A DNA stretch of 64,000 nt from positions 21,733-85,732 of the forward strand of contig NYUD01000066.1 in the NCBI GenBank assembly GCA_002683825.1, in the 5' to 3' direction. The stretch is from Planctomycetota bacterium (GTDB lineage: Bacteria > Planctomycetota > UBA1135 > GCA-002686595). The translations under genes were made by a program, and so were the position numbers. Below the pieces are notes generated by a model that worked only from the letters and a program-made list of their open reading frames with translations, had not been told where the DNA came from and searched no databases. Shown one piece after another: positions 17,205 through 25,758 of the stretch. Every line of letters begins with the position of its first letter. Position 1 is the stretch's first letter.

Positions 17205-18125
17205 ATGGCCCAGGGAACCAAGTTGGTCGTCTACGCAGCCTTGGTCGGCAATGCGCTCATTGCGGTGACAAAGTTCATCGCGGCATCGATCACCGGGTCC
17301 GCGGCGATGTTCGCGGAGGGCATCCACTCCGTGGTCGATACGGGCAACCAGGGGCTTCTTCTCTACGGGATCCGGCGCGCGAAGAGACCCGCCTCCGGGC
17401 GCTACCCCTTCGGACACGGCAAGGAGATCTACTTCTGGTCGTTCGTCGTGGCGATCCTGATCTTCGCACTCGGCGCGGGCGTCTCGATCTACGAGGGCAT
17501 CCACCGCACGCGCCACCCGGAGGAGATCACCGACCCGCTCGTCAACTACATCGTGATCGGCGCGGCCGTGATCTTCGAAGGCGCGGCGTGGTGGCTCGCG
17601 TACCGCGAGTTCCGCGCCCTCCAAGGCGCCCGCACGATCGCCGGTGCGATCCGCGCTTCGAAAGACCCGACCACCTTCGTGGTCCTCTTCGAAGACAGCG
17701 CCGCGCTGCTCGGCCTGGTCTTCGCCGGGATCGGGTTGACGCTGAGCCAGGTACTCGAAATGCCGATCTTCGACGGCATCGCTTCGATCGCGATCGGCTT
17801 GATCCTCACGCTGACGGCGATCGGCCTGGCGATACGCACCAAGTCGCTGCTCATCGGCGAGGCGGCCGACCCCGTACTCGTCGAGGACGTTCGCCGTCGT
17901 GCCGGCGGTCTTTCAGCCGTGGACGCCGTCAATGAAGTGCTGACTTTGCACATGGGCCCCCACTACGTGCTCCTCAACGTGAGCGTCGACTTCAAGAACT
18001 CCTTGCCCGCCGGTGAGATCGAGCAGGCGATCGACCGGTTCACCCGTGAAATTCGCGAGGCGCACCCGGACATCAAGCGCGTCTTCGTCGAGGCGGAAGC
18101 GAAGCGCCTCGCATCTTCCGGCTAG
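17205..18125 (+). CDS. Cation diffusion facilitator (CDF/ZnT9-like) transporter
   Basis: A 306-residue inner-membrane metal/proton antiporter. Six hydrophobic segments are visible. The first metal-site motif is AEGIHSVVDTGNQ (HxxxD). The second is FEDSAALLGL, where the usual His/Asp pair is replaced by Glu-Asp as in the ZnT9-like subfamily. YPFGHGKEIYFW is a diagnostic loop, and the C-terminal cytoplasmic domain has the usual beta-alpha-beta-beta pattern. The substrate is probably Zn, Mn, Fe or Co; the subfamily does not settle it. ATG at 17205 is chosen over upstream alternatives because family members begin this close to TM1. Its stop overlaps the convergent DoxX gene by four bases. Confidence 0.9.
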   Translation: MAQGTKLVVYAALVGNALIAVTKFIAASITGSAAMFAEGIHSVVDTGNQGLLLYGIRRAKRPASGRYPFGHGKEIYFWSFVVAILIFALGAGVSIYEGIHRTRHPEEITDPLVNYIVIGAAVIFEGAAWWLAYREFRALQGARTIAGAIRASKDPTTFVVLFEDSAALLGLVFAGIGLTLSQVLEMPIFDGIASIAIGLILTLTAIGLAIRTKSLLIGEAADPVLVEDVRRRAGGLSAVDAVNEVLTLHMGPHYVLLNVSVDFKNSLPAGEIEQAIDRFTREIREAHPDIKRVFVEAEAKRLASSG

Positions 18126-18565
18126 GGATCGGACGGGCCGCGGCGGATCATTCCCAGCAGCTGGTCCCTGTGGATCACGAGAACGATCGCCGCGCAAAGG
18201 ACCGTGATCCACGCGAAGGCGAAGAGACTCGGGTCCGCCACCAGCTCTTCCGACCCCTCCGGCAGGTTGTCCTTGATCCCCTCGAGGGAGATTCCCAGCA
18301 CCGTGAGGTGGCTTCCGATCGCGCCGCCCATGACGGCGAGCGCGAGGAGCGCACCGAGCGGAACCATCCTCGGAGAGAGCAGCAGCACCACACAGACCAG
18401 CTCGGCGGCCCCGGTCAGGTACCGCCCCCACGGCTCGACACCGAGCGTCGTGAAGATCGCCACCGGCATCGCCGCCCCGGTGAACTTGAAGAACAGGGTC
18501 ATGCCCATCAGGAACGAGGCAATGATCCGGCAGACCCATGAGACCGTCCGTGCGCTCTTGCTCAC
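18122..18565 (-). CDS. DoxX-like membrane protein
   Basis: A 147-residue protein with four hydrophobic segments, starting MSKSARTVSWVCRIIASF. The segment LFFKFTGAAMPVAIFTTLGV followed by TGAAELVCVVLLL matches the DoxX-like arrangement in which a short helix pair precedes a conserved Gly-Ala-x-Glu. The exact role of this family is unclear; members are linked to redox or quinone-associated membrane functions. An extra polar loop (LEGIKDNLPEGSEELV) is inserted before the last helix. It is convergent with the CDF gene. Confidence 0.75.
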   Translation of the reverse strand: MSKSARTVSWVCRIIASFLMGMTLFFKFTGAAMPVAIFTTLGVEPWGRYLTGAAELVCVVLLLSPRMVPLGALLALAVMGGAIGSHLTVLGISLEGIKDNLPEGSEELVADPSLFAFAWITVLCAAIVLVIHRDQLLGMIRRGPSDP

Positions 18566-18721
18566 CGTTCAAAGAGTAGCAGCAAGTAGCACGTGGATGA
18601 GGGGAAAGCCGTTCGACACCCACGGTTCTCAGGGGGTCTCTTCGATTTTCTTGCTCGCGACGTGCAGCCGTCAAGAACGCCGGAGTCGTACGTGGAGGCT
18701 CGAACCGGCGGGGGTCGGCGC

Positions 18722-20158
18722 TCACGGCACGAGGTCCACGCCCCGGGCCGGAGAGACGAAGTCGAAGGCCGGGAACGCCAGGAAGTAGGCGAAGTGCACC
18801 GTGAACCCAGACATTGCGGAAAGCGCGGGCACGTTGACCAGGGCGGTCGCGTCGCCGGCCCCGTCGAGCGAGCCGAACAAGCCCACGAAGTAGGCGGGCC
18901 CGCCGGGGCCGTAGGCCAGCTGGGTGAGCGAGTCCGGGTTCACGGGCAGGACGAGGCCGCCCGGCAATGTGACTCCCGGTGAGGTCCCGCTGCGCGTCGG
19001 CACGAGGAAGTAGGCGCGCCCCGCGTTGCCCAGCCCCGCACTGAGTTCCAGGGTGATCGTGCCGCCGATCGGCATCGAGATCGACGGGGGGGTCGTGGCG
19101 AGCAAGACGTCGTCGAGGTAGGTGCGATGGCTCGAGGAGAACGCACCGCCCGCGTCGACGTCCCAGTTGACCGACCAGGTCATGACGCCGCGAAAATCCG
19201 GATAGCCCTCCGGATCCGCCAGCGCGTACGAGCCGCCGAACGTCCGGCCGAGGTAGAGCAGATCGAGGGCCTCGTGCACCGGGCCTGGCGTCGTGTAGCC
19301 GCTTCCCGCGGCCGAGGGGCTCGCGGGCAACCCGATGGCCACCTGGTCCGGCCGCAAGGGCGGGAAGTTCGCACCCCCGGCGACCGGGAAGCCGCCGATG
19401 AGCATGTCGGCCATGGCGGCATGGAAGTCGGCGGTCGCCGGAATGTAGATCTGGCCGTCCCGCCCGAACATCGAGCCGGTGTTGTAGTGCTGGACGTGGA
19501 CGTAGCTCAGCTCGTTCCGGACGGCGTGAAGAAGAGCGAGGTAACTCCCCCACACCCCGGCGTAGGCGCTGTAGCCCCCCTGAACGTTGGCCGTCTCCGG
19601 CGCGGCGGTCAGGATGAAGTCGGGGGGCAAGAGCGCGAGCAACTGGGTGATCGCGCCGATCATGTTGACGATGCGCGGACTCGTCGGCGCGGTGAAATCA
19701 CCGTCACCCCCCACGATGTTCAGCGAAGTGCCCTCGACGTCGATGTCGAGGCCGTCGAAGCCCCAGGTGTTGATGACACCGAGCATCGACGTCGCGAAGG
19801 CCGTCGCGTCCGCCGGTGTGTCGAGGTGGATCGGATCGGCCGCGCCGCCGATCGAGATCAAGACCTTCTTGCCCGCGGCCTGGAGCGCCTGAACGTCGGC
19901 CAGGAAGTCGCCCGCCGCGGGGTAGAGCCCCGGGTCCGGGGCGAACTCCATCGTCGAGCCGAAGGGCGTGGACGGCGTCGCGAACGCGACGTTGACCACG
20001 TCGTATGCCGCCGGGATCTGGGCCAGGGTCAGGCTGTTGGGTGAACTGACCCAGTTGTGCCAGTAACCGACGAGGAGCCGGTCAGGAAGATCCTGGGACG
20101 GGACGGGCGGGGCGAGAAACGGAAGCGCGACGGCGCAGGCGAGAACACGTGTCAGCAT
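18722..20158 (-). CDS. Secreted GH18 chitinase-like glycoside hydrolase
   Basis: A 478-residue exported protein with signal peptide ending near PPVPS. The TIM barrel starts at LLVGYWHNWVSS, and the GH18 catalytic motif FDGLDIDVEG (DxxDxDxE) is intact at about residues 132-141, with the proton-donor Glu present. KVLISIGG is the conserved beta-3 strand, and MTWSVNWDVD near 310 is the terminal barrel Trp region. After about residue 355 there is a separate beta domain (IGGTITLELSAGLGNAG to the end), similar in style to tails of other secreted proteins in the window. It probably degrades chitin or peptidoglycan-like GlcNAc polymers outside the cell. Confidence 0.92.
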   Translation of the reverse strand: MLTRVLACAVALPFLAPPVPSQDLPDRLLVGYWHNWVSSPNSLTLAQIPAAYDVVNVAFATPSTPFGSTMEFAPDPGLYPAAGDFLADVQALQAAGKKVLISIGGAADPIHLDTPADATAFATSMLGVINTWGFDGLDIDVEGTSLNIVGGDGDFTAPTSPRIVNMIGAITQLLALLPPDFILTAAPETANVQGGYSAYAGVWGSYLALLHAVRNELSYVHVQHYNTGSMFGRDGQIYIPATADFHAAMADMLIGGFPVAGGANFPPLRPDQVAIGLPASPSAAGSGYTTPGPVHEALDLLYLGRTFGGSYALADPEGYPDFRGVMTWSVNWDVDAGGAFSSSHRTYLDDVLLATTPPSISMPIGGTITLELSAGLGNAGRAYFLVPTRSGTSPGVTLPGGLVLPVNPDSLTQLAYGPGGPAYFVGLFGSLDGAGDATALVNVPALSAMSGFTVHFAYFLAFPAFDFVSPARGVDLVP

Positions 20159-20318
20159 GTGGGGTCTCCGGGAGGACGCCCCGATGGTACTCCCTGATAC
20201 GGCTCCCTGTTCGATGGATCCGAAGAGAGCCGTGGACAGACGGGGGCGGATTGATTTTGTCCGTTCCGTGGCGCGATGCCATCATGGATCGGATGGTCTT
20301 CGACGACCGGCAACAGCG

Positions 20319-21398
20319 ATGACGAACGGCGGGAGGAAATGGACACGCCGCGCCGCGGCGGCGCTTCTGGGCGTCGTGGTGGCCGGGGTCGGAGCCGAGC
20401 TCGGCCTGAGGCTCTTCGATTTCAACGTGGCCAGCGTGAACGCGGGCTACATGCAGTTCGGCTACGCGCAAGGCATCCCCGCCTTCGACGAGGACGGGGT
20501 CCTGGTGGAAGGGCGCTCGTTGAAGGTGCGCCTCTTCGAGCCCGATCCCGAGACCTTCTGGCGGCCGATCCCCGATGCCGTCGTCACCAACAGCTTCGGC
20601 TTCCGCGGCCGCACGGAGCCCGTCCCCGGCGATGATTCCGAACGCATCCGCATCGCCTTCATCGGAGACTCCTGCACCTTTCTGGGCAACCCGGTCTACC
20701 CGGAGCTGATCCAGCTGGCGCTCCAGCGGCGCTTCGCCGATCGGGACTTCGACTGCATCAACGCCTCCTGTCCTGGTTACTCGAGTTTCCAGGGGACCAA
20801 GGTCTTGCCGCGCATCGAGGAGTGGAGGCCGGAGGCCGTCGTCGTGAACTTCGGATGGAACGATCACTTCCAGTCCATCGGAGGGCTCTCGGACTCGGCC
20901 CAGTACGCCTTGCAGCACGGGCTGCGCAGCGTGGGTCTGGTCCGCGCCTGGCTCGCTTCGCGCAGCCACGATCCGGTGATGCGGGGCCCGCTCGGGCACT
21001 ACGAAGACCATCTGGAGGAGATTCGCGACACCATCATCGGCTGGGGCGCCGTCCCGATCTTCGTCACCGCACCCTCAGCTTTCGTGGACGGCGCCATGCC
21101 CGATTGGTCCTACAACTTCTACGGCAAGTACCACGGGATGGACCGCGAGACCGTCGACGCGATCCCGCGCATGCACGCGGCCCAGGTCGAGGCCGTGCGG
21201 CGCGTGGCGAGCGAGCCGCCTTGCATCCTCGTGGATGCCGCCGGCGAGTTTCCGAAGAGCGCGGAGCCGATCGAGAAGGTCTTCCGCAAGGACCTGGCCC
21301 ATTTCCGCACGAGCGGACACCGGATGATGGCGGACCTGGTAGGTCCTGCGGTGTTGAAGGTGGTCAGGCGGGCGATCGCCAGGCAAAAGGGGTCGTAG
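20319..21398 (+). CDS. SGNH/GDSL-like hydrolase, membrane-anchored
   Basis: A 359-residue protein. Residues 10-30 form an N-terminal anchor (RRAAAALLGVVVAGVGAELG). The SGNH blocks are present: IAFIGDSCTFLG (block I, Ser near 118), a Gly block around CPGYSSFQG, VVNFGWNDH (block III Asn near 180) and KDLAHFR (catalytic Asp and His near 321-325). It should be an extracytoplasmic esterase or O-acetyl hydrolase acting on a polysaccharide. ATG at 20319 is chosen because it starts just before the basic anchor. Codons upstream to 20157 read as non-family sequence and overlap the chitinase start on the other strand. Confidence 0.85.
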   Translation: MTNGGRKWTRRAAAALLGVVVAGVGAELGLRLFDFNVASVNAGYMQFGYAQGIPAFDEDGVLVEGRSLKVRLFEPDPETFWRPIPDAVVTNSFGFRGRTEPVPGDDSERIRIAFIGDSCTFLGNPVYPELIQLALQRRFADRDFDCINASCPGYSSFQGTKVLPRIEEWRPEAVVVNFGWNDHFQSIGGLSDSAQYALQHGLRSVGLVRAWLASRSHDPVMRGPLGHYEDHLEEIRDTIIGWGAVPIFVTAPSAFVDGAMPDWSYNFYGKYHGMDRETVDAIPRMHAAQVEAVRRVASEPPCILVDAAGEFPKSAEPIEKVFRKDLAHFRTSGHRMMADLVGPAVLKVVRRAIARQKGS

Positions 21399-21531
21399 GG
21401 GCGGGGTATCGCGCTCGAACGCGTGGCGCAGGATCGTTTCCGTATCCACGCGCGCGCCTTCGGAGCGTGGGCTCCGTGACACGACGCCTCGAAAAGCGAT
21501 ACCCGAACGCCCCTCCGGACCGCCTACCCTC

Positions 21532-21999
21532 CTAGCCCAGCTCCTGGGCCATCTTCAGAAGGTCGCCCGGGTTGCGCTCGCCCGCCGGCGTGACGGCTTC
21601 GGCCCAGAGGACATTGCCGTCCTTGCCGACGAGGATCGTGGCGCGGTCGCTGATGCCGGCTTCGTCCAGCCAGACACCGTAGGAGCGCGCGACCTCACCC
21701 TTGGGGTGGAAGTCGGCGAGTAGCGGGAAGTCGATCCCGCCGAAGGTCTCGCCCCACGCCTTGTGGCAGAACTTGGAGTCGATCGAGAGACCCAGCACCT
21801 GGGTCTCGGCCTCTTCGAACTTCGAGCGAAGCGCGTTGAGGCCGGGGATCTCGATGCTTCATGTGGGCGTGAAGTCGAGCGGGTAGAAAACGAGCATGAC
21901 CTTCTTCTGGCCCTTGTAGGAAGAGCCCTTGATCTTCTCGTTCTTGTGACTCTCCAGCTCGAAGTCGGGCGCGTCGGCGCCGGGTTGCAGGATGCTCAT
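21532..21999 (-). CDS. Peroxiredoxin, predicted selenoprotein with in-frame TGA (Sec47)
   Basis: Minus-strand frame of 155 codons, ATG at 21999. Residues 1-46 end in VFYPLDFTPT. Codon 47 is TGA (21859-21861), and the frame then continues without a break: SIEIPGLNALRSKFEEAE, VLGLSIDSKFCHKAW, FPLLADFHPKGEVARSYGVW, GISDRATILVGKDG. In AhpE/PrxQ-type peroxiredoxins the residue after FTPT is the peroxidatic Cys, so TGA replaces exactly the catalytic codon. The simplest reading is selenocysteine, as in known selenoprotein peroxiredoxins. Cys78 (DSKFCHKAW) could be the resolving partner. A chance TGC-to-TGA mutation or sequencing error is possible. No stop-induced decay is visible downstream. Confidence 0.88.
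21813..21861 (-). promoter_or_regulatory. Candidate bacterial SECIS hairpin overlapping the Sec codon
   Basis: On the transcript the UGA lies at the base of a possible stem, GAAGC (21860-21856, including GA of UGA) with GCUUC (21832-21828), and an inner GAG/CUC pair. A second option is CUUCG (21831-21827) with CGAAG (21817-21813), whose loop contains G residues and lies about 33-41 bases after the UGA. Bacterial SECIS elements sit immediately 3' of the UGA inside the coding region. Which fold forms cannot be decided by eye. Confidence 0.4.
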
Positions 22000-22386
22000 G
22001 AAATCAGTGGGTAAAGTGGGTGGAAACAGAAACGGGTCCCGGCGCAACAGCCTCGTGGAGCGGGCATTCACGGCCGGAGAACCCGGTCGCAAGTTACGCT
22101 GTCCCACCCGAAAATCAAGAATTCCTGCACGAGCCCCACCCTCCGGGCCCGACGTCGGGGAGGTTCTCGGGGGCTGAACCGGGCAAGAACGCCCCCCTGG
22201 ACCACCTGCATCTCTCGCAGCGATGACGCCTGACCCGGGGGTTGTCTTCGCCATCCCATTCGATGATGGTCGGGGGATAGAATCCCGCGGGAGCCGCGGC
22301 CGGGCCGCCGTTGGCGGAGGTGCCGGCCGAGCGCTCGGGCGCGTCCGACACCGCAAGATGCATCGACGACGGAAAGGGAGGACGGG
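22000..22386. other. Divergent region with a dispersed element in the peroxiredoxin leader
   Basis: 387 bases between the peroxiredoxin (minus) and the MFS gene (plus). On the minus strand 22200-22151 reads GGGGGGCGTTCTTGCCCGG and then ACCTCCCCGACGTCGG. It aligns over about 50 bases with elements at 3371-3432 (plus) and 33241-33290 (minus). On the plus strand AAAGGGAGG at 22374-22382 is the ribosome-binding site of the TTG-initiated MFS gene. Confidence 0.55.
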
Positions 22387-23649
22387 TTGAAGAAGGCGAA
22401 CGCTCACGTGATTGCCGGCGCGTTCGGCAACGTCCTCGAGTGGTACGACTTCGCGGTGTTCGGATTCCTGGCTCCGATCATCAGCTCGCAGTTCTTCCCC
22501 GCCGACGATCGCTTCGCCGGATTGATCAAGGTCTACGGGGTCTTCGCGGCCGGCTATCTGATGCGACCGCTCGGAGGGGTGATCTTCGGCCACCTCGGCG
22601 ATCGTTTCGGCCGGAAACGAATGCTCGAGCTGTCGATCCTGATGATGGCCTTGCCCACGTTCCTGGTGGGATGCCTCCCGACGCACGCCCAGATCGGAAC
22701 CAGCGCCGCGGCCCTGCTCATTTTCTTGCGCCTGGCCCAGGGGGTTTCGATCGGCGGAGAGCTCATCGGCTCCATGTCCTACATCGTGGAGATGGCGCCC
22801 GCCGAAAAGCGGGGCCTTTACGGGAGCTGGACCCTCTTCACGGCGATCGGAGGCATCCTGGTCGGATCGCTCACCATCACGTTGCTGCGAGGCCTGCTCG
22901 ACGCCGAGGCACTCGCGGCCTGGGGCTGGCGGATCCCCTTCCTGTTCGGAGTCGCCATCGCCGGCGTCGGGATCTGGCTGCGTCTGGGGTTGCCCGAATC
23001 GAAGGCGTTCGAACAGGCTTCAGAGGAGCAGGACTCGGATCGATCCCCGGTCGTTCGCGCCGTCACCGAGGCGGGCGGACGCATCGCCCAGCTGAGCGCC
23101 TTGCTCGCGCTGTTCGCGACGGGCTTCTACATGCTCTTCGTGTGGATGCCCACCTACTACACCGACATCCTCGACCCGCCGATCCCCCACGCCTTCGTGA
23201 TCAACAGCATCTCGATGGTGGTGCTGCTCGTCTTCCTGCCCCTGTCCGGCGCCCTGTCCGACCGCTTCGGGCGACGGCCGGTCCTGCTTTCCGGAATGAT
23301 CCTCACGGCCCTTTTCGTCTACCCGCTGTTCGTGGTCGTCGATACCAGCCGGGTCGGTTTTGCGCTGGCGGCACAGCTGGGATTCGCGGTGCTGGTCGCC
23401 ACGGTCCAGGGGCCGATGCCGGCCTACATGGCCGAGATGTTCCCCACTCGAATCCGTTCGAGCGCACTCGGCATCAGCTACAACGTCACGCTGGGCCTGC
23501 TCGGCGGAACGGCGCCGCTGGTCGCCACCTGGCTCATCTCGTCGACGGGCGACCTGGCGTCCCCGGCCCTCTATCTCGTGTTCCTTTCCGTGGTCAGCGC
23601 CGTCGCGCTGCTCACGCTCCGCGTCCGGGAGGGCGGCCCGCTCCCCTAG
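22387..23649 (+). CDS. MFS transporter, metabolite:proton symporter (MHS) type
   Basis: A 420-residue major-facilitator protein from a TTG start at 22387 with a good upstream GGGAGG. The start GNVLEWYDFAVFGFLAPIIS is diagnostic of the MHS subfamily (ProP, KgtP and citrate transporters). FGHLGDRFGRKRMLELS and LSDRFGRRPVLLSG are the two loop 2-3 / 8-9 signatures, and RLAQGVSIGGELIGSMSYIVE is the TM4-5 region. Twelve hydrophobic segments are visible. The likely substrate is an organic acid or a zwitterion such as betaine or proline, taken up with protons. It shares no operon with the peroxiredoxin, being divergent from it. Confidence 0.9.
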   Translation: MKKANAHVIAGAFGNVLEWYDFAVFGFLAPIISSQFFPADDRFAGLIKVYGVFAAGYLMRPLGGVIFGHLGDRFGRKRMLELSILMMALPTFLVGCLPTHAQIGTSAAALLIFLRLAQGVSIGGELIGSMSYIVEMAPAEKRGLYGSWTLFTAIGGILVGSLTITLLRGLLDAEALAAWGWRIPFLFGVAIAGVGIWLRLGLPESKAFEQASEEQDSDRSPVVRAVTEAGGRIAQLSALLALFATGFYMLFVWMPTYYTDILDPPIPHAFVINSISMVVLLVFLPLSGALSDRFGRRPVLLSGMILTALFVYPLFVVVDTSRVGFALAAQLGFAVLVATVQGPMPAYMAEMFPTRIRSSALGISYNVTLGLLGGTAPLVATWLISSTGDLASPALYLVFLSVVSAVALLTLRVREGGPLP

Positions 23650-23878
23650 CGAGGACTGGGCCACACGACGCGGCGAAACGGGCCGGATCGTCTTCATGGC
23701 CGGCCCGGCCGGTGTCAGCGCAGCGTTCGTCGTGACGGGGGGGCGGCGGTACCGCCCCCATCCGGCGTCTGTTAAGGTGGATCGTGCCCAAGCTCTAGCC
23801 ATCCCCGGGACCGCGACGGGGACCGACGGCGTGGGCCCGACGAGACCCCCCTTGCCGCGACCCGGAGACCGACCTCGA

Positions 23879-25279
23879 GTGCGAACCCGGCTGGCGCTTT
23901 TCTTCCTTTCGACCTGCGCACTCGCCTCGTGTGGGGGCGACGGGGCGGACGGCGAGCGCGAGCGGGGATCCTCGGCGACGCGGCTCGAGACCTCGCGCAC
24001 CCTCGCGGAGATGCCCAACGTCGTCGTCGTCCTGATCGACACCCTGCGCGCCGACCACCTCGCCGCCTACGGAGGCGAGCCCGAGGTCGCACCGTTCCTC
24101 GCCCGCCTCGCGCAGAGCTCGCTGGTGTTCCGGAACGCCTTCTCGAGCTCGTCGTGGACCGGCCCCTCGACGGCCTCGCTGTTCACCGGGCTGTACCCCA
24201 CCCGACACGGACTCACGCGCGGCCTGCACGCCCTGGCGGGCAGCCGGGACGAGGCCCAGTCGATCGAACTGCGGGCCATGCCCGAAGAGATCGCCACCCT
24301 GCCCGAGCTGTACAAGAGCCTGGGCTACTCCACCTGGGGATACGCCGCGAACCTCAACATCGGCGAACACCTGGGCTTCGACCGCGGCTTCGACGAGTTC
24401 GTCCAGAACCGCATGGAGAGCGCGATCCGGATCTCCGCGGCGGTCCAGCAGTGGCGTCCGCGCATGCTGGCCGAGGCGCCCTACTTCCTGTACCTGCACC
24501 TCAACGACGTGCACATGCCCAACACGCCGATGAAACCCTGGTACGAGCCCGCCGAGGACGAACTCGCGGACCGGGTCCGCCGCTACGACAGCGAGATCTC
24601 CTACGTCGACCACGTCCTCGAAGGGCTGTATCAGGCCTTCGGCTGGGACCACAACACCCTGCTCGTGATCCTCTCCGACCACGGCGAGGAGTTCCGGGAC
24701 CACGGCTACCTCGGGCACGGCTTCTCCCTGTACCAGGAGCTGATGAAGGTCGTGATGATCGTGCACGCTCCGGACCTGGTGCTCGACGGCAAGGCGGCGC
24801 TCGAAGCGGGGGTCGTGGAGGTGAACGTGAGCCTCGTCGACGTGGTGCCCACCCTGATCGACGTCGCCGGCGCGGCTCTCCCCCAAACGCTCGACGGCCG
24901 CTCCCTCCTGGCGCTCTTCGGCGCCGAACGCGGCGGCGAGGCCGAGCGCAGCTTCGACGAGCGCTTCGTGTTCGGCCACCGCCTCAAGCGGGACGAGGAT
25001 CGCGAGCTGTTCGCGGTCGTGTGGCGACGCTGGAAGCTCGTCCACGACGTCACGGAGAACGGGTGGATGCTCTTCGACCTCGAGGAGGATCCGAAGGAAC
25101 AGCGCAACGTCCTGGACGAGCACGGGGAGCTCGTCCTGACGTTGCGGGGCGCGCTCGACCAGCTGCGGGCCAGACGGCCGCTGGGCGGAGACACCGTCGA
25201 GGTGGAGCTCGACTCCCAGACCCTCGACCACCTCGCACAGCTGGGCTACTTCGATCCGGGGGAGGAGACCGAAGACTAG
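23879..25279 (+). CDS. Sulfatase-like alkaline-phosphatase-superfamily lipoprotein lacking the formylglycine motif
   Basis: A 466-residue protein from GTG at 23879, chosen because a lipoprotein signal (LALFFLSTCALASCGG, lipobox LASC) follows directly and GGAG lies upstream. NVVVVLIDTLRADHLAAYGG carries the first metal Asp, and ILSDHGEEFRDHG the second metal site. Where true sulfatases have C/S-x-P-S-R, this protein has SWTGPSTASLFTG, so Thr occupies the nucleophile position and the Arg is replaced. It therefore should not be a formylglycine-dependent sulfatase. A Thr-nucleophile phosphohydrolase or phosphotransferase of the same superfamily is plausible. Acylphosphatase follows after 16 bases on the same strand. 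Confidence 0.85.
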   Translation: MRTRLALFFLSTCALASCGGDGADGERERGSSATRLETSRTLAEMPNVVVVLIDTLRADHLAAYGGEPEVAPFLARLAQSSLVFRNAFSSSSWTGPSTASLFTGLYPTRHGLTRGLHALAGSRDEAQSIELRAMPEEIATLPELYKSLGYSTWGYAANLNIGEHLGFDRGFDEFVQNRMESAIRISAAVQQWRPRMLAEAPYFLYLHLNDVHMPNTPMKPWYEPAEDELADRVRRYDSEISYVDHVLEGLYQAFGWDHNTLLVILSDHGEEFRDHGYLGHGFSLYQELMKVVMIVHAPDLVLDGKAALEAGVVEVNVSLVDVVPTLIDVAGAALPQTLDGRSLLALFGAERGGEAERSFDERFVFGHRLKRDEDRELFAVVWRRWKLVHDVTENGWMLFDLEEDPKEQRNVLDEHGELVLTLRGALDQLRARRPLGGDTVEVELDSQTLDHLAQLGYFDPGEETED

Positions 25280-25295
25280 CAAGGCCCGTCGCACC

Positions 25296-25580
25296 ATGGC
25301 TGCGAGTTCCCGTCACGTCATCGTCACCGGTCGCGTCCAGGGCGTCGCCTTTCGCTGGGCGACGCGCGAGAAGGCGGTCGAGCTCGGGCTGCGCGGCTGG
25401 GTGCGCAACCACATGGACGGCAGCGTCGAGGCCCGGATCGAAGGGCCGGAGGAACACGTCGAGACCATGCTCGCCTGGTTGCACGAAGGTCCGCGCGCCG
25501 CGCGCGTCCGCGGCGTCGAGGTCCACGCCGCCGAACCCGAAGGGACGACCGAGTTCGAGATCCGATCTACGGCGTACTGA
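25296..25580 (+). CDS. acyP: Acylphosphatase
   Basis: A 94-residue protein of normal acylphosphatase length. The catalytic Arg20 is in the signature GRVQGVAFRW, and Asn38 is in GWVRNHMDGSVE. It hydrolyses acyl phosphates such as carbamoyl phosphate or 1,3-bisphosphoglycerate in the cytoplasm. It is probably cotranscribed with the alkaline-phosphatase-superfamily lipoprotein 16 bases upstream. The 178 bases before the ABC transporter gene contain no recognised gene. Confidence 0.95.
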   Translation: MAASSRHVIVTGRVQGVAFRWATREKAVELGLRGWVRNHMDGSVEARIEGPEEHVETMLAWLHEGPRAARVRGVEVHAAEPEGTTEFEIRSTAY

Positions 25581-25758
25581 CCCCCCACCGCTGGAGGAGG
25601 ACACGGTGCGCAAGAACCTGGCGGGTCACGTCGCGTACGCCGAGAAGGTGCGCTACCGGCTCGTGGGAGGCGTGGGGTAGTGCGGAGCACGGCCCCGGCC
25701 GATCGCTCGATACTCGTCACGGGGCGAGCCGCGCGGGTAGAATGCCCGCGCACTGCCC

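Noticed and set aside
21532..21861. Peroxiredoxin as a pseudogene split by a stop codon
   Set aside because: The stop is TGA precisely at the catalytic Cys codon and the downstream frame is fully conserved, which fits selenocysteine better than random decay.
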